A stretch of 64,000 bases of DNA, taken from NCBI RefSeq assembly GCF_036840915.1, contig NZ_CP085725.1, positions 744,001 to 808,000 of the forward strand. The letters run 5' to 3'. This DNA is from Flavobacterium hankyongi. GTDB taxonomy: Bacteria > Bacteroidota > Bacteroidia > Flavobacteriales > Flavobacteriaceae. The position numbers and the translations under genes are program-made. Positions 16,557-27,135 of this stretch are shown here, piece by piece. The notes beneath the pieces are model-generated. The model was not told where the DNA came from. It searched no databases and worked only from the letters and a program-made list of their open reading frames with translations. Position 1 is the first letter of the stretch. The number at the start of each line of letters is the position of its first letter.

Positions 16557-17414
16557 ATGAGTATTTTAAAAATTGCAATTCAAAAATCAGGTCGGTTAAA
16601 CGAAGACAGTATCCAAATCCTAAAAGATTGCGGTATTTCGATTAACAATGGTAACGACCAACTTAAAACAACGGCTTCTAATTTTCCTTTGGAAGTATAC
16701 TATTTGCGAAATTCTGATATCCCTCAGTATCTAATTGACGGAGTCGTTGATGTAGCTATTGTAGGCGATAATCTTTTGGTCGAAAAAGGACAAAATATTA
16801 TTGTTGCTGAGAAATTAGGTTTCTCTAAATGTAGAGTTTCAGTAGCGGTTCCCAAAACTTTTAATTATAAATCTATCAAAGACTTAAACGGATTAAATGT
16901 CGCGACTTCTTATCCCAATACTGTTTTAAACTATTTTAAATCTAAAGGAGTAACAGTTGATGTACACCAAATTTCCGGGTCTGTTGAAATCGCACCCAAT
17001 ATTGGGCTTTCTGATGCAATTGTAGACATAGTTTCCAGTGGGAGTACATTATTTAAAAACAATTTGAAAGAAGTAGAAGTCATTTTAAAAAGTGAAGCAG
17101 TATTAGCTGTTTCACCTAAAATTTCAAAAGATTCTGAGCAAGTATTAGAAAAACTTTTATTTAGAATTCAATCGGTTTTACGAGCTAGAAAGTCAAAGTA
17201 TATTTTAATGAACGTACCTAATGATAAAATTCAAAAAGTAAGTACCATTTTACCGGTTTTAAAAAGCCCTACCATCATGCCTTTGGCAGAAGAGGGATGG
17301 AGCAGTTTACACTCTGTCATAGATGAAGAAAAATTTTGGGAGGTAATAGATCAACTCAAATCAGCAGGAGCTGAAGGAATTCTTATATGTCCAATAGAAA
17401 AAATTGTTTTATAA
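16557..17414 (+). CDS. hisG: ATP phosphoribosyltransferase, long form
   Basis: The 285-residue enzyme catalyses the first step of histidine synthesis, ATP + PRPP to phosphoribosyl-ATP. The N-terminal MSILKIAIQKSGRL and the PRPP-binding region (VDIVSSGSTLF, about 160-170) are typical. The extra C-terminal about 75 residues (with GWSSLHSVIDEE and GAEGILICPIEKI) form the ACT-like regulatory domain of the long HisG, so no HisZ is needed and feedback inhibition by histidine is expected. It is first in the hisGDCBHAF(IE) operon, behind a His-codon attenuator. Confidence 0.97.
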   Translation: MSILKIAIQKSGRLNEDSIQILKDCGISINNGNDQLKTTASNFPLEVYYLRNSDIPQYLIDGVVDVAIVGDNLLVEKGQNIIVAEKLGFSKCRVSVAVPKTFNYKSIKDLNGLNVATSYPNTVLNYFKSKGVTVDVHQISGSVEIAPNIGLSDAIVDIVSSGSTLFKNNLKEVEVILKSEAVLAVSPKISKDSEQVLEKLLFRIQSVLRARKSKYILMNVPNDKIQKVSTILPVLKSPTIMPLAEEGWSSLHSVIDEEKFWEVIDQLKSAGAEGILICPIEKIVL

Positions 17415-17426
17415 ATTATCAAAAAA

Positions 17427-18719
17427 ATGAAAAAATATATTTATCCAAAAACAAACGAGTGGGAAAAATTAACAGAAAGACCAACTCAATCCTTTAAAGA
17501 AATTGAAGAAACTACAAAATTAATTTTTAAAGACATTCAAACTAATGGCGACAATGCAGTTGCTAAATATACCTCGGTATTTGATGGAGTTGTGATTGAA
17601 GATATCCGAGTTTCTCAAACCGAGTTTTTAGAAGCCAATCAACAAATCAGTGCTGAATTGAAAGTAGCTATAGCAACTGCAAAGGCGAATATCACTAAGT
17701 TTCACATGATTCAAAAACGTTCAAAAATTGAAGTAGAAACAACTATGGGTGTAAATTGTTGGATGGAAAAACGTCCCATAGAAAAAGTTGGATTGTATAT
17801 TCCTGGAGGAACAGCTCCTTTGTTTTCAACAGTTTTAATGTTGGCTATTCCAGCTCAAATTGCAGGTTGTAAAGAAATTGTATTGTGTTCACCACCAGAT
17901 AAAAATGGTAAAATAAATCCTGCAATCCTTTTCACAGCACAGTTATGTGGAGTTACCCAAATTTTGAAAGTTGGTGGAATCCAAGCCATTGCTGGTCTAA
18001 CATTTGGAACAAACACTATTCCTAAAGTTTCTAAAATTTTTGGACCAGGAAACCAATTTGTCACCGTAGCTAAACAAGTCGCAACGCAATATGGAGTAGC
18101 TATCGATATGCCTGCAGGACCAAGTGAACTTTTAGTATTTGCTGATGAATCAGCTAATCCAAGGTTTGTTGCTTCTGACTTATTGAGCCAAGCGGAGCAC
18201 GGAACGGATAGTCAAGTAATTTTTGCTACGACATCAAAATCTTTTCTAAAATTGGTAGAAAACGAACTCAAATCACAATTAACTGTATTAACGAGAAAAG
18301 AAATAGCCGAAAAAGCCATTGAAAACTCTAAAATGATTCTTTTTAAAAGTGCTGAAGAAGCTTTAGATTTTATCAATTTATACGCCCCTGAACATTTTAT
18401 AATTTGTTCTAAAAAAGAAGAATATTTTGTTGAAAATATTAGTAATGCCGGCTCAGTATTCATTGGAGATTACACTCCTGAAAGCGCTGGTGATTACGCC
18501 TCAGGTACAAATCATACGTTGCCTACAAATGGTTATGCTAAAAATTACAGCGGTGTAAGTTTAGATAGCTTTTTAAAGTCAATCACTTTTCAAAAAATCA
18601 GTAAAGAAGGCATACTAAATTTAGGGAAAACAATTGAAATTATGGCCGAAGCCGAAGGTTTACAAGCTCACAAAAACGCTGTTTCTATACGATTAAAAGC
18701 ACTACAAAATGAATATTGA
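17427..18719 (+). CDS. hisD: Histidinol dehydrogenase
   Basis: The 430-residue enzyme oxidises histidinol to histidine in two NAD-dependent steps. KVGGIQAIAGLTFGT, IFGPGNQFVTVAK and DMPAGPSE are the conserved NAD- and substrate-binding blocks. LSQAEHGTDSQ supplies zinc ligands, and the C-terminal YAPEHFII and SGTNHTLPT complete the family pattern. It is the second gene of the operon, 12 nt after hisG, and overlaps hisC by 11 nt. Confidence 0.97.
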   Translation: MKKYIYPKTNEWEKLTERPTQSFKEIEETTKLIFKDIQTNGDNAVAKYTSVFDGVVIEDIRVSQTEFLEANQQISAELKVAIATAKANITKFHMIQKRSKIEVETTMGVNCWMEKRPIEKVGLYIPGGTAPLFSTVLMLAIPAQIAGCKEIVLCSPPDKNGKINPAILFTAQLCGVTQILKVGGIQAIAGLTFGTNTIPKVSKIFGPGNQFVTVAKQVATQYGVAIDMPAGPSELLVFADESANPRFVASDLLSQAEHGTDSQVIFATTSKSFLKLVENELKSQLTVLTRKEIAEKAIENSKMILFKSAEEALDFINLYAPEHFIICSKKEEYFVENISNAGSVFIGDYTPESAGDYASGTNHTLPTNGYAKNYSGVSLDSFLKSITFQKISKEGILNLGKTIEIMAEAEGLQAHKNAVSIRLKALQNEY

Positions 18720-19752
18720 AAATTTAATCAGAAAAAATATTAAGCAAATGAAATCTTATTCATCAGCAAGAGATGAATTTGAGGATTTTGAAAAAGAAAT
18801 GATTTTTTTAGATGCCAACGAGAATCCCTTTGAGAATGGGGTAAATCGTTATCCTGACCCACAACAAAAGTCGGTAAAATCAATTTTATCAAAGATCAAT
18901 AATATAACTGAAGATCAAATCCTTCTAGGAAACGGAAGTGATGAAGTGTTGGATTTATTATTTAGAGCTTTTTGTGAACCCAGACAGGACAATGTAATTA
19001 CTTTGCCTCCTACATATGGGATGTATGATGTGTTGGCTAATTTGAATGCAATAGAAAATAGGGAAGTAATTCTAACTAAAGATTTTCAACCAGATTTAGT
19101 ACAGATATTAGAGGCTGTTGACCAGAAAACTAAAATTATTTTCTTGTGTTCGCCCAATAATCCAACAGGGAATTCATTTTCAGATGAAAGTATTGTAACT
19201 TTATTACAAAAGTTTAAAGGCTTGATAGTTATAGATGAAGCTTATATCGACTTTTCAGATAAAGAAAGTTGGTTACAAGAATTAAATGATTATCCTAATT
19301 TAATTATCACACAAACTCTTTCTAAAGCTTATGGCATGGCAGGAATTCGTTTGGGTATTTTATATGCCTCAAAAGAAATAACATCAATTTTGAACAAGAT
19401 TAAACCACCATACAATGTTAATGTATTGACTCAATTAAAAGCGATTGAAAGGCTTAAAAAAAACGATTCGGTTAAAAAGGAAATTTCTGTTTTAAAGGGT
19501 AATAAGGAGCTTTTATTTAAACAATTACTTGAAGTTAATTTTGTTGTAAAAATATATGAATCAGATGCAAACTTTATATTGGTAAAAGTAGATGATGCTT
19601 CAAAAAGATACAAGCAACTACTGGAACAAGGAATTGTAGTTCGTAATAGAAGTAATCAAACTTTATGTGAAAATTGTTTACGGATTACCATAGGAACTGC
19701 TGACGAGAATAACAAATTATTAAACACACTAAAATCATTACAAAATGCCTAA
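18709..19752 (+). CDS. hisC: Histidinol-phosphate aminotransferase
   Basis: The 347-residue fold-type I PLP enzyme converts imidazole-acetol phosphate to histidinol phosphate. [17 protein letters not shown] and [16 protein letters not shown] (with the PLP-binding Lys) are clear. The start at 18709 overlaps the end of hisD by 11 nt and the stop overlaps hisB by 8 nt, as expected for coupled translation in this operon. Confidence 0.97.
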   Translation: MNIENLIRKNIKQMKSYSSARDEFEDFEKEMIFLDANENPFENGVNRYPDPQQKSVKSILSKINNITEDQILLGNGSDEVLDLLFRAFCEPRQDNVITLPPTYGMYDVLANLNAIENREVILTKDFQPDLVQILEAVDQKTKIIFLCSPNNPTGNSFSDESIVTLLQKFKGLIVIDEAYIDFSDKESWLQELNDYPNLIITQTLSKAYGMAGIRLGILYASKEITSILNKIKPPYNVNVLTQLKAIERLKKNDSVKKEISVLKGNKELLFKQLLEVNFVVKIYESDANFILVKVDDASKRYKQLLEQGIVVRNRSNQTLCENCLRITIGTADENNKLLNTLKSLQNA

Positions 19753-20881
19753 GAAAGTTTTATTTATTGACCGGGACGGTACTATTATAAAAGAAACCAT
19801 TGATGAACAGATTGATGGTTTTGAAAAAATGATTTTCTATCCTAAATGTATTCCTTTTTTAAGTAAAATAGCTAAAGAATTAGACTATGAGTTGGTTATG
19901 ATAACCAATCAGGACGGATTAGGTACAACTTCATTTCCTGAAGAAACATTCTGGCCAGTACATAATTTCATCATGAAAACGTACGAAAATGAAGGAATCA
20001 TATTCAATAAAGTTCTTATTGACAGGACATTTCCTCATGAAAATGCCAACACCAGAAAACCGAGAACTGGATTATTAACCGAATATTTTTCAGAAAACTA
20101 TGATTTAGTAAACTCATTCGTCATTGGTGATCGATTAACCGATGTTGAACTAGCCAAAAACCTTGGAGCAAAAGGAATTTTTATTCAAGATAATACCAAT
20201 TTGGGAACTGGTGAAATTTCTGTTAAGCAAGAGGAATTACAATCTTTCATTGCTTTAGAGACTAATGATTGGGAAAAAATTTATGCATTTTTAAAGTTGG
20301 AAAACAGAGTTGCTTCTATCACTCGAAAAACAAATGAAACGGATATTCAAATCAACATAAATCTAGATGGAACTGGTAAAAGTAACATCAAAACAGGTTT
20401 GGCTTTTTTTGATCATATGTTAGACCAAATTGCTCGTCACGGACAAATGGATTTGGATATTCAAGTAAACGGAGATTTGGAAGTAGACGAACACCACGCC
20501 ATTGAAGATACTGCAATTGCATTAGGTGAAGTTTTTAATCAGGCTCTAGGAAACAAGTTAGGTATTGAACGTTATGGTTTTACATTGCCAATGGATGATT
20601 GTTTAGCGCAGGTAGCTATCGATTTTGGCGGAAGAAATTGGTTGGTATGGGATGCCGAATTCAAGCGTGAAAAAATAGGGGAAATGCCTACCGAAATGTT
20701 TTATCACTTTTTTAAATCGTTTACAGATGGTTCAAAATGCAATCTGAATATCAAAGCTGAAGGTACTAATGAACACCACAAAATTGAAGCTATTTTCAAA
20801 GCCTTTGCAAAAGCCATCAAAATGGCTGTTAAAAGAGATGCCGAAAAAATGATTTTACCATCTACAAAAGGAATGTTATAA
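19745..20881 (+). CDS. hisB: Bifunctional histidinol-phosphatase / imidazoleglycerol-phosphate dehydratase
   Basis: The 378-residue fusion has an N-terminal HAD phosphatase with the nucleophile pair Asp9/Asp11 (FIDRDGT), and [14 protein letters not shown] as its later acidic motif. A C-terminal dehydratase (about 187-378) has [28 protein letters not shown] and [16 protein letters not shown], the manganese-binding His/Glu motifs. It performs the dehydratase step before HisC and the phosphatase step after it. Fused hisB is known from enterobacteria and is common in Bacteroidota. The stop and the hisH start share one base (TAATG). Confidence 0.97.
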   Translation: MPKKVLFIDRDGTIIKETIDEQIDGFEKMIFYPKCIPFLSKIAKELDYELVMITNQDGLGTTSFPEETFWPVHNFIMKTYENEGIIFNKVLIDRTFPHENANTRKPRTGLLTEYFSENYDLVNSFVIGDRLTDVELAKNLGAKGIFIQDNTNLGTGEISVKQEELQSFIALETNDWEKIYAFLKLENRVASITRKTNETDIQININLDGTGKSNIKTGLAFFDHMLDQIARHGQMDLDIQVNGDLEVDEHHAIEDTAIALGEVFNQALGNKLGIERYGFTLPMDDCLAQVAIDFGGRNWLVWDAEFKREKIGEMPTEMFYHFFKSFTDGSKCNLNIKAEGTNEHHKIEAIFKAFAKAIKMAVKRDAEKMILPSTKGML

Positions 20882-21471
20882 TGAACATTGCCATTATAGA
20901 TTATGGAGCAGGAAATGTACAAAGCGTACTTTTTGCTCTAGAAAGACTTGGTTTTACGGGAAAAGTGACTTCAGATGCTAATGAAATTAATACTGCTGAT
21001 AAAGTTATTTTTCCAGGAGTAGGAGAGGCTAGTAGTGCAATGAAAATGCTACATGAGAAAGGTTTAGATAAAGTAATACTTCAATTAAAACAACCTGTCT
21101 TGGGTATTTGTTTGGGTATGCAATTATTGTGTAAATCGTCAGAAGAAGGAAATGCAAAAGGCTTGGGAATTTTTGATATTGCTATTAAAAAATTTTCCAA
21201 TCAAATGAAGGTACCTCAAATGGGCTGGAATACTATTTATAATTTGAAATCTTCATTATTTGACGGAATTTCAGAAAAAGAATACATGTATTTGGTACAC
21301 AGCTTTTATGCGCCCGCCAACGAATATTCGATTGCAACTACTAATTACGGTATCGAATATGCATCGGCTATTCAGAAAGATAATTTTTATGGAGTACAAT
21401 TTCACCCTGAAAAAAGCGGAAAAGCAGGTGAATTAATACTAAAGAATTTTTTAAATCTAGAATCAAAATGA
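20881..21471 (+). CDS. hisH: Imidazole glycerol phosphate synthase, glutaminase subunit
   Basis: The 196-residue class I glutamine amidotransferase has the catalytic triad Cys77 (GICLGMQLL), His175 and Glu177 (FHPEKSG). It supplies ammonia to HisF. It overlaps hisB by one base and hisA by four (ATGA), so expression is tightly coupled. Confidence 0.97.
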   Translation: MNIAIIDYGAGNVQSVLFALERLGFTGKVTSDANEINTADKVIFPGVGEASSAMKMLHEKGLDKVILQLKQPVLGICLGMQLLCKSSEEGNAKGLGIFDIAIKKFSNQMKVPQMGWNTIYNLKSSLFDGISEKEYMYLVHSFYAPANEYSIATTNYGIEYASAIQKDNFYGVQFHPEKSGKAGELILKNFLNLESK

Positions 21472-22196
21472 GAATTATACCAGCCATAGATATTATTGAA
21501 GGAAAGTGTGTTCGCTTATCAAAAGGTAATTACGATACTATAAAAGTATATAACGAAAATCCATTGGAAGTAGCTAAACAATTTGAAGATTATGGAATAC
21601 AGTATTTGCATTTGGTAGATTTAGACGGAGCAAAATCAAGCAGAATCATCAACCATAAAATTTTAGAGCAAATAGTTTCAAAAACGAACTTAAAAATTGA
21701 TTTTGGAGGTGGATTAAAATCTGAAGATGATTTGCGAATCGCTTTTGAATGTGGTGCTAACCAAATTACAGGAGGAAGTATTGCGGTTAAAAATCCAGAA
21801 CTTTTTGCAAATTGGATAGAGAATTATGGTTCTGAAAAAATTATTTTAGGAGCCGATGTCAAAAATGAAAAAATTGCCGTTTCAGGTTGGTTAGAAGAAA
21901 GTAAGGAGGAATTGATTCCTTTTATTCAAGCTTATCAAAATAAAGGGATTAGCTATGTGATTTGTACTGATATTGATAAAGACGGAATGTTACAAGGACC
22001 AAGTTTCGATTTATATAAAAAGATTTTGTCTGAATGTAAAAACGTTAAACTCATTGCTTCTGGTGGTATTTCAATTTTTGAAGAATTACCGCAATTAGCC
22101 GAAATAGGTTGTGAAGGAGCTATTATTGGTAAAGCCATTTATGAAGGAAAGATTGGTTTAAATCAATTGGAACAATTCATTTTAAATAATAAGTAA
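21468..22196 (+). CDS. hisA: ProFAR isomerase (phosphoribosylformimino-AICAR-phosphate isomerase)
   Basis: This 242-residue TIM-barrel enzyme opens the ribose ring of ProFAR by an Amadori rearrangement. Asp8 (IPAIDI) is the general base, and the barrel phosphate-binding blocks FGGGLKS and ASGGIS are present. [13 protein letters not shown] carries the second catalytic region. It overlaps hisH by 4 nt, and hisF begins 1 nt after its stop. Confidence 0.97.
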   Translation: MRIIPAIDIIEGKCVRLSKGNYDTIKVYNENPLEVAKQFEDYGIQYLHLVDLDGAKSSRIINHKILEQIVSKTNLKIDFGGGLKSEDDLRIAFECGANQITGGSIAVKNPELFANWIENYGSEKIILGADVKNEKIAVSGWLEESKEELIPFIQAYQNKGISYVICTDIDKDGMLQGPSFDLYKKILSECKNVKLIASGGISIFEELPQLAEIGCEGAIIGKAIYEGKIGLNQLEQFILNNK

Positions 22197-22197
22197 G

Positions 22198-22953
22198 ATG
22201 CTAACAAAAAGAATCATTCCTTGTTTGGATATCAAAAACGGAAGAACCGTTAAAGGAGTAAATTTTGTTGGACTTCGTGATGCTGGTGATCCAGTAGAAT
22301 TGGCAAAAAAATATACCAATTCGGGTGCTGATGAATTGGTTTTTTTGGATATTTCTGCCACAGAAGAAAGAAGAAAAACATTAATTCCGTTGGTTAGAGA
22401 GGTCGCCAAAGCCATTAACATTCCGTTTACGGTTGGCGGTGGAATTTCTTCTGTTAAAGATGTTGAATTGCTGTTAAGAAATGGAGCAGATAAAGTTTCG
22501 GTAAATTCTTCTGCAGTTAAAAATCCAGATTTAATTAATGAATTGTCGGCCAAATTTGGCAGTCAGTGTATTGTGGTAGCCATTGATGCTAAGCAAATAG
22601 ACGGAGTTTGGAAAGTACATTTAGTAGGAGGGAAGCAACCTACTGAAATTAATTTGTTCGATTGGGCAAAAGAGGCGGAGCAACGCGGTGCAGGAGAAAT
22701 TTTATTTACCTCTATGAATAACGATGGCACCAAAGATGGTTTTGCCAATGATGCTTTATTCGAGTTAACGCAGTTGGTTAATATCCCAATCATTGCATCG
22801 GGCGGAGCAGGAACAAGAGAACATTTTTTGGAGGGATTCCAAAAAGGAAAAGCCGATGCTTGTTTGGCAGCCAGCGTTTTTCACTTTGATGAAATTCAAG
22901 TCCCAGATTTAAAAGATTATTTAAATCAGAACAATATACTTATGAGAGTATAA
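22198..22953 (+). CDS. hisF: Imidazole glycerol phosphate synthase, cyclase subunit
   Basis: This 251-residue TIM barrel forms imidazole glycerol phosphate and AICAR from PRFAR with ammonia from HisH. Asp11 (RIIPCLDI) and the Asp of VVAIDAK (near 130) are the catalytic pair. FTVGGGIS and IASGGAGT bind the two phosphates. It is distinguished from HisA by the RIIPCLD start and the [10 protein letters not shown] loop. Confidence 0.97.
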   Translation: MLTKRIIPCLDIKNGRTVKGVNFVGLRDAGDPVELAKKYTNSGADELVFLDISATEERRKTLIPLVREVAKAINIPFTVGGGISSVKDVELLLRNGADKVSVNSSAVKNPDLINELSAKFGSQCIVVAIDAKQIDGVWKVHLVGGKQPTEINLFDWAKEAEQRGAGEILFTSMNNDGTKDGFANDALFELTQLVNIPIIASGGAGTREHFLEGFQKGKADACLAASVFHFDEIQVPDLKDYLNQNNILMRV

Positions 22954-22979
22954 CTCATAATTAATAACTTATAATTTTT

Positions 22980-23579
22980 ATGAAACTGGATTTTACAAAA
23001 TACACTAACGGACTCATTCCTGCCATTATTCAGGATAATGGAACAAAAACTGTGTTAATGCTGGGTTATATGAATCAGGAAGCATTGGATAAAACATTGG
23101 AAACTAAAAAAGTAACTTTTTTCTCGCGCTCAAAAAATAGATTATGGACAAAAGGAGAGGAAAGTGGTAATTTTTTGGAATTGTTCTCCATTCAAAACGA
23201 TTGTGATGAAGATACTTTGCTTATAAAAGTTAAACCTCTTGGACCGACTTGTCATACAGGAGCAGCTACGTGTTGGCAGGAAGCTAATGAAAGTAATTTT
23301 GGATTTTTATCACAACTTGAAAACGTTATTCAGGATAGAAAAAATAATTCGACGAAAGAAAATAGTTATGTGGCTTCGCTTTTTGAGAAAGGAATCAATA
23401 AAATTGCGCAAAAGGTAGGAGAGGAGGCTGTAGAAGTTGTTATTGAAGCTAAAGACAACGATGATAGTCTATTCCTAAATGAAAGTGCCGATTTATTGTT
23501 TCACTATCTTATTCTGTTACAAGCAAAAGGATTCAAGTTAGATAATGTTGTTGAAGTTTTAAAAGAAAGGACTAGATAA
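22980..23579 (+). CDS. hisI: Bifunctional phosphoribosyl-AMP cyclohydrolase / phosphoribosyl-ATP diphosphatase
   Basis: The 199-residue HisIE fusion has an N-terminal cyclohydrolase domain (about 1-110) with FFSRSKNRLWTKGE, the metal-binding NDCDEDT and GPTCHTGAATCW. The C-terminal MazG-like diphosphatase domain (about 115-199) has KIAQKVGEEAVEVVIEA with the metal-binding Glu residues. It carries out steps two and three of the pathway and completes the operon. A 26-nt AT-rich spacer separates it from hisF. Confidence 0.97.
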   Translation: MKLDFTKYTNGLIPAIIQDNGTKTVLMLGYMNQEALDKTLETKKVTFFSRSKNRLWTKGEESGNFLELFSIQNDCDEDTLLIKVKPLGPTCHTGAATCWQEANESNFGFLSQLENVIQDRKNNSTKENSYVASLFEKGINKIAQKVGEEAVEVVIEAKDNDDSLFLNESADLLFHYLILLQAKGFKLDNVVEVLKERTR

Positions 23580-23622
23580 TTTTGGAGTTACAGATTGAAT
23601 TTTGGTATTTTTAAAATAAAAA

Positions 23623-24288
23623 ATGATTTCAAAAGAAGAACTCGATTTTCTTTCAGAATTGGCCCAAAACAATAACAGAGATTGGTTTAACGAACATAAA
23701 AAGAGATTTGAAAAACATCAGGAAGTTGTTAAATCACTTTTTCAGGAAATTAATCTAGAATTATCTGTGAAAGATAAGTTGGAGAAAATGCAAATTCACC
23801 GTATTTATCGTGACATTCGGTTTTCTAAAGATAAAACACCCTATAAAAATAATTTCAGTGTAAGTTATGATAGAGCGAAGCCTTATTTAAGAGGCGGATA
23901 TTATTTACACATTCAACCTAGTGGAAGCTTTATTGGTGGCGGATTTTGGGAACCAAATGCAGAAGATTTGAAACGTATTAGAAAAGAATTTGAATTAGAT
24001 GATACCGAAATACGTTCAATTGTTTCCGAAGAAAATTTTGTAAAGTATTTTGGTACTTTGCAAGGTGCCGAATTAAAAACAGCTCCAAAAGACTTTGATA
24101 AAGAACATCCAGCGATTGATTTAATCCGCAAGAAACAATATTTGGTTTACCGCCGTTTTACAGACAAAGAAGTGATTAGTTCTAATTTCAAAGAGGAGGC
24201 TATAAATACGTTCATGGCAATGAGACCTTTCTTTGATTACATGAGTGATGTACTAGGAACAAACTTAAATGGCGAACCTATTTATTAA
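23623..24288 (+). CDS. DUF2461 family protein
   Basis: The 221-residue cytoplasmic protein matches the DUF2461 family by its N-terminal ELAQNNNRDWFNEHK, IHRIYRDIRFSKDKTPYK and the later GGYYLHI and GGGFWEP. The biochemical role of this family is not established. The gene begins 43 nt after hisIE on the same strand and may be read through from the his operon. Its stop overlaps the convergent gene at 24285. Confidence 0.9.
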   Translation: MISKEELDFLSELAQNNNRDWFNEHKKRFEKHQEVVKSLFQEINLELSVKDKLEKMQIHRIYRDIRFSKDKTPYKNNFSVSYDRAKPYLRGGYYLHIQPSGSFIGGGFWEPNAEDLKRIRKEFELDDTEIRSIVSEENFVKYFGTLQGAELKTAPKDFDKEHPAIDLIRKKQYLVYRRFTDKEVISSNFKEEAINTFMAMRPFFDYMSDVLGTNLNGEPIY

Positions 24289-24683
24289 ATTATTTCTTCT
24301 AATAACATTACTTGACTTTTAAGTCGTTCAATTAATAAATTCATCATTCTTTTATTTAGGTTTGATGAATTTTTTATGTATTCCGTGTATTCATCGACTG
24401 TAAATAAGGCCATGACAATTCCTTTTAGCGAATTACGAAATTTGATGTCTTTTTGAATGACGTTTTCAATGTATGCCATTTTTTTTTCGGGAGGAAGTGT
24501 AAAAAACACATTCTTTTGTTTTACAGCATAATTAATAAAGACTTGAACAAACAAATCATTTTGGAATTTTAAAATTGGACGGATAGTTTTATTTTGAAAT
24601 GCTTCTTCAGATGAAGATTGTGCATTCACATTTCCTAAAATTTCACCTCTTAAATTTAAGAGTTTTTCATCACGGGTATCCAT
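24285..24683 (-). CDS. Conserved-type cytoplasmic protein of unknown function
   Basis: The start at 24683 gives a 132-residue protein beginning MDTRDEKLLNLRGEILG. It is preferred over an in-frame codon at 24740 because the 19 extra residues look like leader sequence and the A-rich run typical of start sites lies just before 24683. The protein is predicted helical and Lys/Glu-rich, with no signal peptide or membrane segment. I recognise no domain. Related proteins in Flavobacterium are sometimes labelled glyoxalase, but I see no vicinal-oxygen-chelate metal site here and do not use that name. Confidence 0.75.
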   Translation of the reverse strand: MDTRDEKLLNLRGEILGNVNAQSSSEEAFQNKTIRPILKFQNDLFVQVFINYAVKQKNVFFTLPPEKKMAYIENVIQKDIKFRNSLKGIVMALFTVDEYTEYIKNSSNLNKRMMNLLIERLKSQVMLLEEII

Positions 24684-24775
24684 TTTTTGTTTTTTATTAA
24701 ATTTAGTAAAAATCCTTCCAGAATGAGAATTTACTTTCAAAAGTTATTAGTAATTTAGTGTTGAAAACCTCTGTT

Positions 24776-25183
24776 ATGTACACTTCAAAAATATTTGTAA
24801 CTGTTGATATTGTCCTGCGTAAATGCAATAAAATTTTGTTGATTAAGCGCTTAAAAGATCCTTTTAAAGATTGTTGGGCGTTGCCTGGAGGTTTTGTAGA
24901 TGAAAACGAAGATCTGGAAGATGCAGCTAAAAGGGAATTGCTTGAAGAAACATCAATAAAAGTGGATGCATTAGAGCAAATTGGAGCTTTTGGAAAGCCA
25001 GGTCGAGATCCTAGAAGTCATACAGTTTCGGTTGCCTATTTTGGTAAAGTAGCAGATGATACAATTGCTATAGCTGCTGACGATGCAAAAGAAGCGTATT
25101 GGTTTGCTATTGATGATTTACCTGAATTGGCTTTTGACCATAAAGATATAATAGACACTTTTTTGTCTAAACAAATTAATTAA
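24776..25183 (+). CDS. Nudix hydrolase
   Basis: The 135-residue protein carries a complete Nudix box, GGFVDENEDLEDAAKRELLEET, matching G-x5-E-x7-REUxEExGU with Thr in place of the usual Gly (TSI). It hydrolyses a nucleoside diphosphate linked to another group in the cytoplasm. The ending and the R-D-P-R segment (GRDPRSHTVSVAYF) recall the ADP-ribose/NrtR-type Nudix branch, but no winged-helix follows, so it is not a full NrtR regulator. ATG 24776 is chosen over a GTG at 24758. It is followed after 10 nt by a thioesterase gene. Confidence 0.92.
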   Translation: MYTSKIFVTVDIVLRKCNKILLIKRLKDPFKDCWALPGGFVDENEDLEDAAKRELLEETSIKVDALEQIGAFGKPGRDPRSHTVSVAYFGKVADDTIAIAADDAKEAYWFAIDDLPELAFDHKDIIDTFLSKQIN

Positions 25184-25193
25184 ATATTGAAAT

Positions 25194-25589
25194 ATGCGAT
25201 TTCACACTAGAAAATGGGTAAAACCCGAAGATTTAAATCCAAATCACTCCTTATTTGGAGGAAAACTATTGGCATGGATAGATGAAGAAGCAGCTTTATA
25301 CTCAATTGTACAATTAGAAAATCCAAGAGTAGTAACCAAACACATGTCGGAGATTAATTTTATCAGTTCTGCCAAACAAGGTGATATTGTAGAAATTGGT
25401 TTAGATGTGGTAAAGTTTGGAAATTCTTCTCTGATTTTAAAATGTGAAGTTCGCAACATGATGACACGTGAAACCATAATTACAATTGACACAATTACAA
25501 TGGTAAGCCTTGGAGAGGATGGAAAACCAAAAGCTCATGGAAAAACCAAGGTTGAATTTGTTAAAGATAGAATGCAAAATGAGGATTAA
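25194..25589 (+). CDS. Hotdog-fold acyl-CoA thioesterase (YciA-like)
   Basis: The 131-residue single-hotdog protein has N-x-x-x-x-LFGGKLLAWIDEEAAL, the signature of the YciA/BFIT acyl-CoA thioesterases, with the catalytic Asp in WIDEEAA. It cleaves acyl-CoA esters in the cytoplasm; chain-length preference is unknown. It probably shares a transcript with the Nudix gene 10 nt upstream. Confidence 0.92.
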   Translation: MRFHTRKWVKPEDLNPNHSLFGGKLLAWIDEEAALYSIVQLENPRVVTKHMSEINFISSAKQGDIVEIGLDVVKFGNSSLILKCEVRNMMTRETIITIDTITMVSLGEDGKPKAHGKTKVEFVKDRMQNED

Positions 25590-25595
25590 TAATCA

Positions 25596-26858
25596 TTAAG
25601 CCTCACTAACAGCATTTTTTCCTGAAGGCAATTCAAAAACTTCTAAATCAAAATAACTAACAGACGCAATAACATGATCAAAAATATCGCTCATGATATA
25701 CTCATAATTCAACCAACGTTTATCTTTTGAAAAAGCATAAATCTCAATTGGTATTCCTTTGTCTGTAGGTTGTAAATGTCTAACCATTAATAACATATCT
25801 TTATTTAATCCAGGATAATTTTCTAAGTATGCCGTAAGATATTTTCTAAACAAACCTAAATTAGTAAGATTACGACCGTTAATAGCTAATGATTTATCAA
25901 TGCTATGTGTTTTATTATGAGCGTTTATATCTTTTACTTTCTTTTCTATATAATTTTTAAGCAAATGAATTTTTTTGTATTCCTCTAATTCTTCTTCATT
26001 CAAAAATTTAATAGAACTTGTTTTTATAGATATGTGGCGTTTTATTCTTCTTCCATCTGAAGAAATCATCCCTCGCCAGTTTCTGAAACTATCAGAAATT
26101 AAACTGTATGTTGGAATAGTGGTAGTTGTATGATCAAAATTTCTAACTTTTACGGTCGATAAATTAATTTCTATTACATCTCCATCGGCACCAAATTTTT
26201 CCATAGTAATCCAATCACCAATACGAACCATATCATTAATAGATACTTGAACACTCGCTACAAATCCTAAGATTGAATCCCTGAAAATCAATATAATAAT
26301 TGCAGAAACAGCACCAATTGTTTTAAATAATGTATTAGGATCTACATCAAAAATTTTTGCTACAATTATTGTTATTCCAAGAATCCATAATAAAATCATG
26401 ATTACTTGAACATAACTATCTATTGGTTTGTCACTATATTCACTTTTAGTCTTTAAGTGATCTCTAATAGCTTTTAGAATTGAATTAATGACCCAAAGAG
26501 TCAAAACAACAATATAAACTGCTACAAGTCTAGAAAATATTGCTTCCCACGAAGTAAAATCTTCCAAAATTATTGGAACCGACTTATATATATAAATTAA
26601 AGGAATTAAGTGAGAAATATATTTAGCCGTTTCATTAGAAACCAATAAATCATCAAATTTAGTTTTCGTTTTTTTAGCTACTACTGCCATAATGGTAACA
26701 AGAAAAAATCTTGAAACCATGTATATAATATAGGAAATGAAACCTAAAATAATTATATTGACAGTTAGACTTAAATAAGCAGCAAGTGTCTCATTAAAGT
26801 CTAATTTCATTAATAATTTAAAGCACCAACCAAAGATTTTCTCTGTGAATTTAAGCAT
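25596..26858 (-). CDS. MscS-family mechanosensitive channel (YbdG-like)
   Basis: The 420-residue inner-membrane protein has about five N-terminal helices. The conserved MscS pore and beta-domain region (about 185-265) follows, with GFVASVQVSIND, VRIGDWI, and VEINLSTVKVRNFD preceding PTYSLISDSFRNWRG. That last block and the long cytoplasmic C-terminal domain place it nearer YbdG than small MscS. It should release solutes on hypo-osmotic shock. It overlaps the DUF3817 gene by 8 nt, so the two are co-translated. Confidence 0.92.
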   Translation of the reverse strand: MLKFTEKIFGWCFKLLMKLDFNETLAAYLSLTVNIIILGFISYIIYMVSRFFLVTIMAVVAKKTKTKFDDLLVSNETAKYISHLIPLIYIYKSVPIILEDFTSWEAIFSRLVAVYIVVLTLWVINSILKAIRDHLKTKSEYSDKPIDSYVQVIMILLWILGITIIVAKIFDVDPNTLFKTIGAVSAIIILIFRDSILGFVASVQVSINDMVRIGDWITMEKFGADGDVIEINLSTVKVRNFDHTTTTIPTYSLISDSFRNWRGMISSDGRRIKRHISIKTSSIKFLNEEELEEYKKIHLLKNYIEKKVKDINAHNKTHSIDKSLAINGRNLTNLGLFRKYLTAYLENYPGLNKDMLLMVRHLQPTDKGIPIEIYAFSKDKRWLNYEYIMSDIFDHVIASVSYFDLEVFELPSGKNAVSEA

Positions 26859-27135
26859 TTCTTAAATATTTCTTCTCAATATAAAATGTTCCAAAAGGTA
26901 GGAGAGAGGCAATCAAAATTAATCCAAATGTTTTGATATTCCATGCTTGCGATTTTTTAAGTAAAATTGCTAATAAAATATAACCTATAAATAGAATTCC
27001 ATGAGCCATTCCTAACGGAAAAAGAATTTGTTTGTATAGATCAATGTTTGTTGGTTTTATCAAAAGCATATTAGCAAATAAAGCTAAATATGAAACACCT
27101 TCAAGCAAGGCAACTTTTCTGAAAAATTTTAACAT
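26851..27135 (-). CDS. DUF3817 small membrane protein
   Basis: The 94-residue protein has three hydrophobic segments and the DUF3817 pattern: FRKVALLEGVSYL at the N-terminus and LGMAHGILFIGYI in the middle. The start is taken at ATG 27135; an in-frame GTG at 27144 would add three residues. It is the upstream partner of the MscS-like gene. The biochemical function of the family is unknown. Confidence 0.88.
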   Translation of the reverse strand: MLKFFRKVALLEGVSYLALFANMLLIKPTNIDLYKQILFPLGMAHGILFIGYILLAILLKKSQAWNIKTFGLILIASLLPFGTFYIEKKYLRNA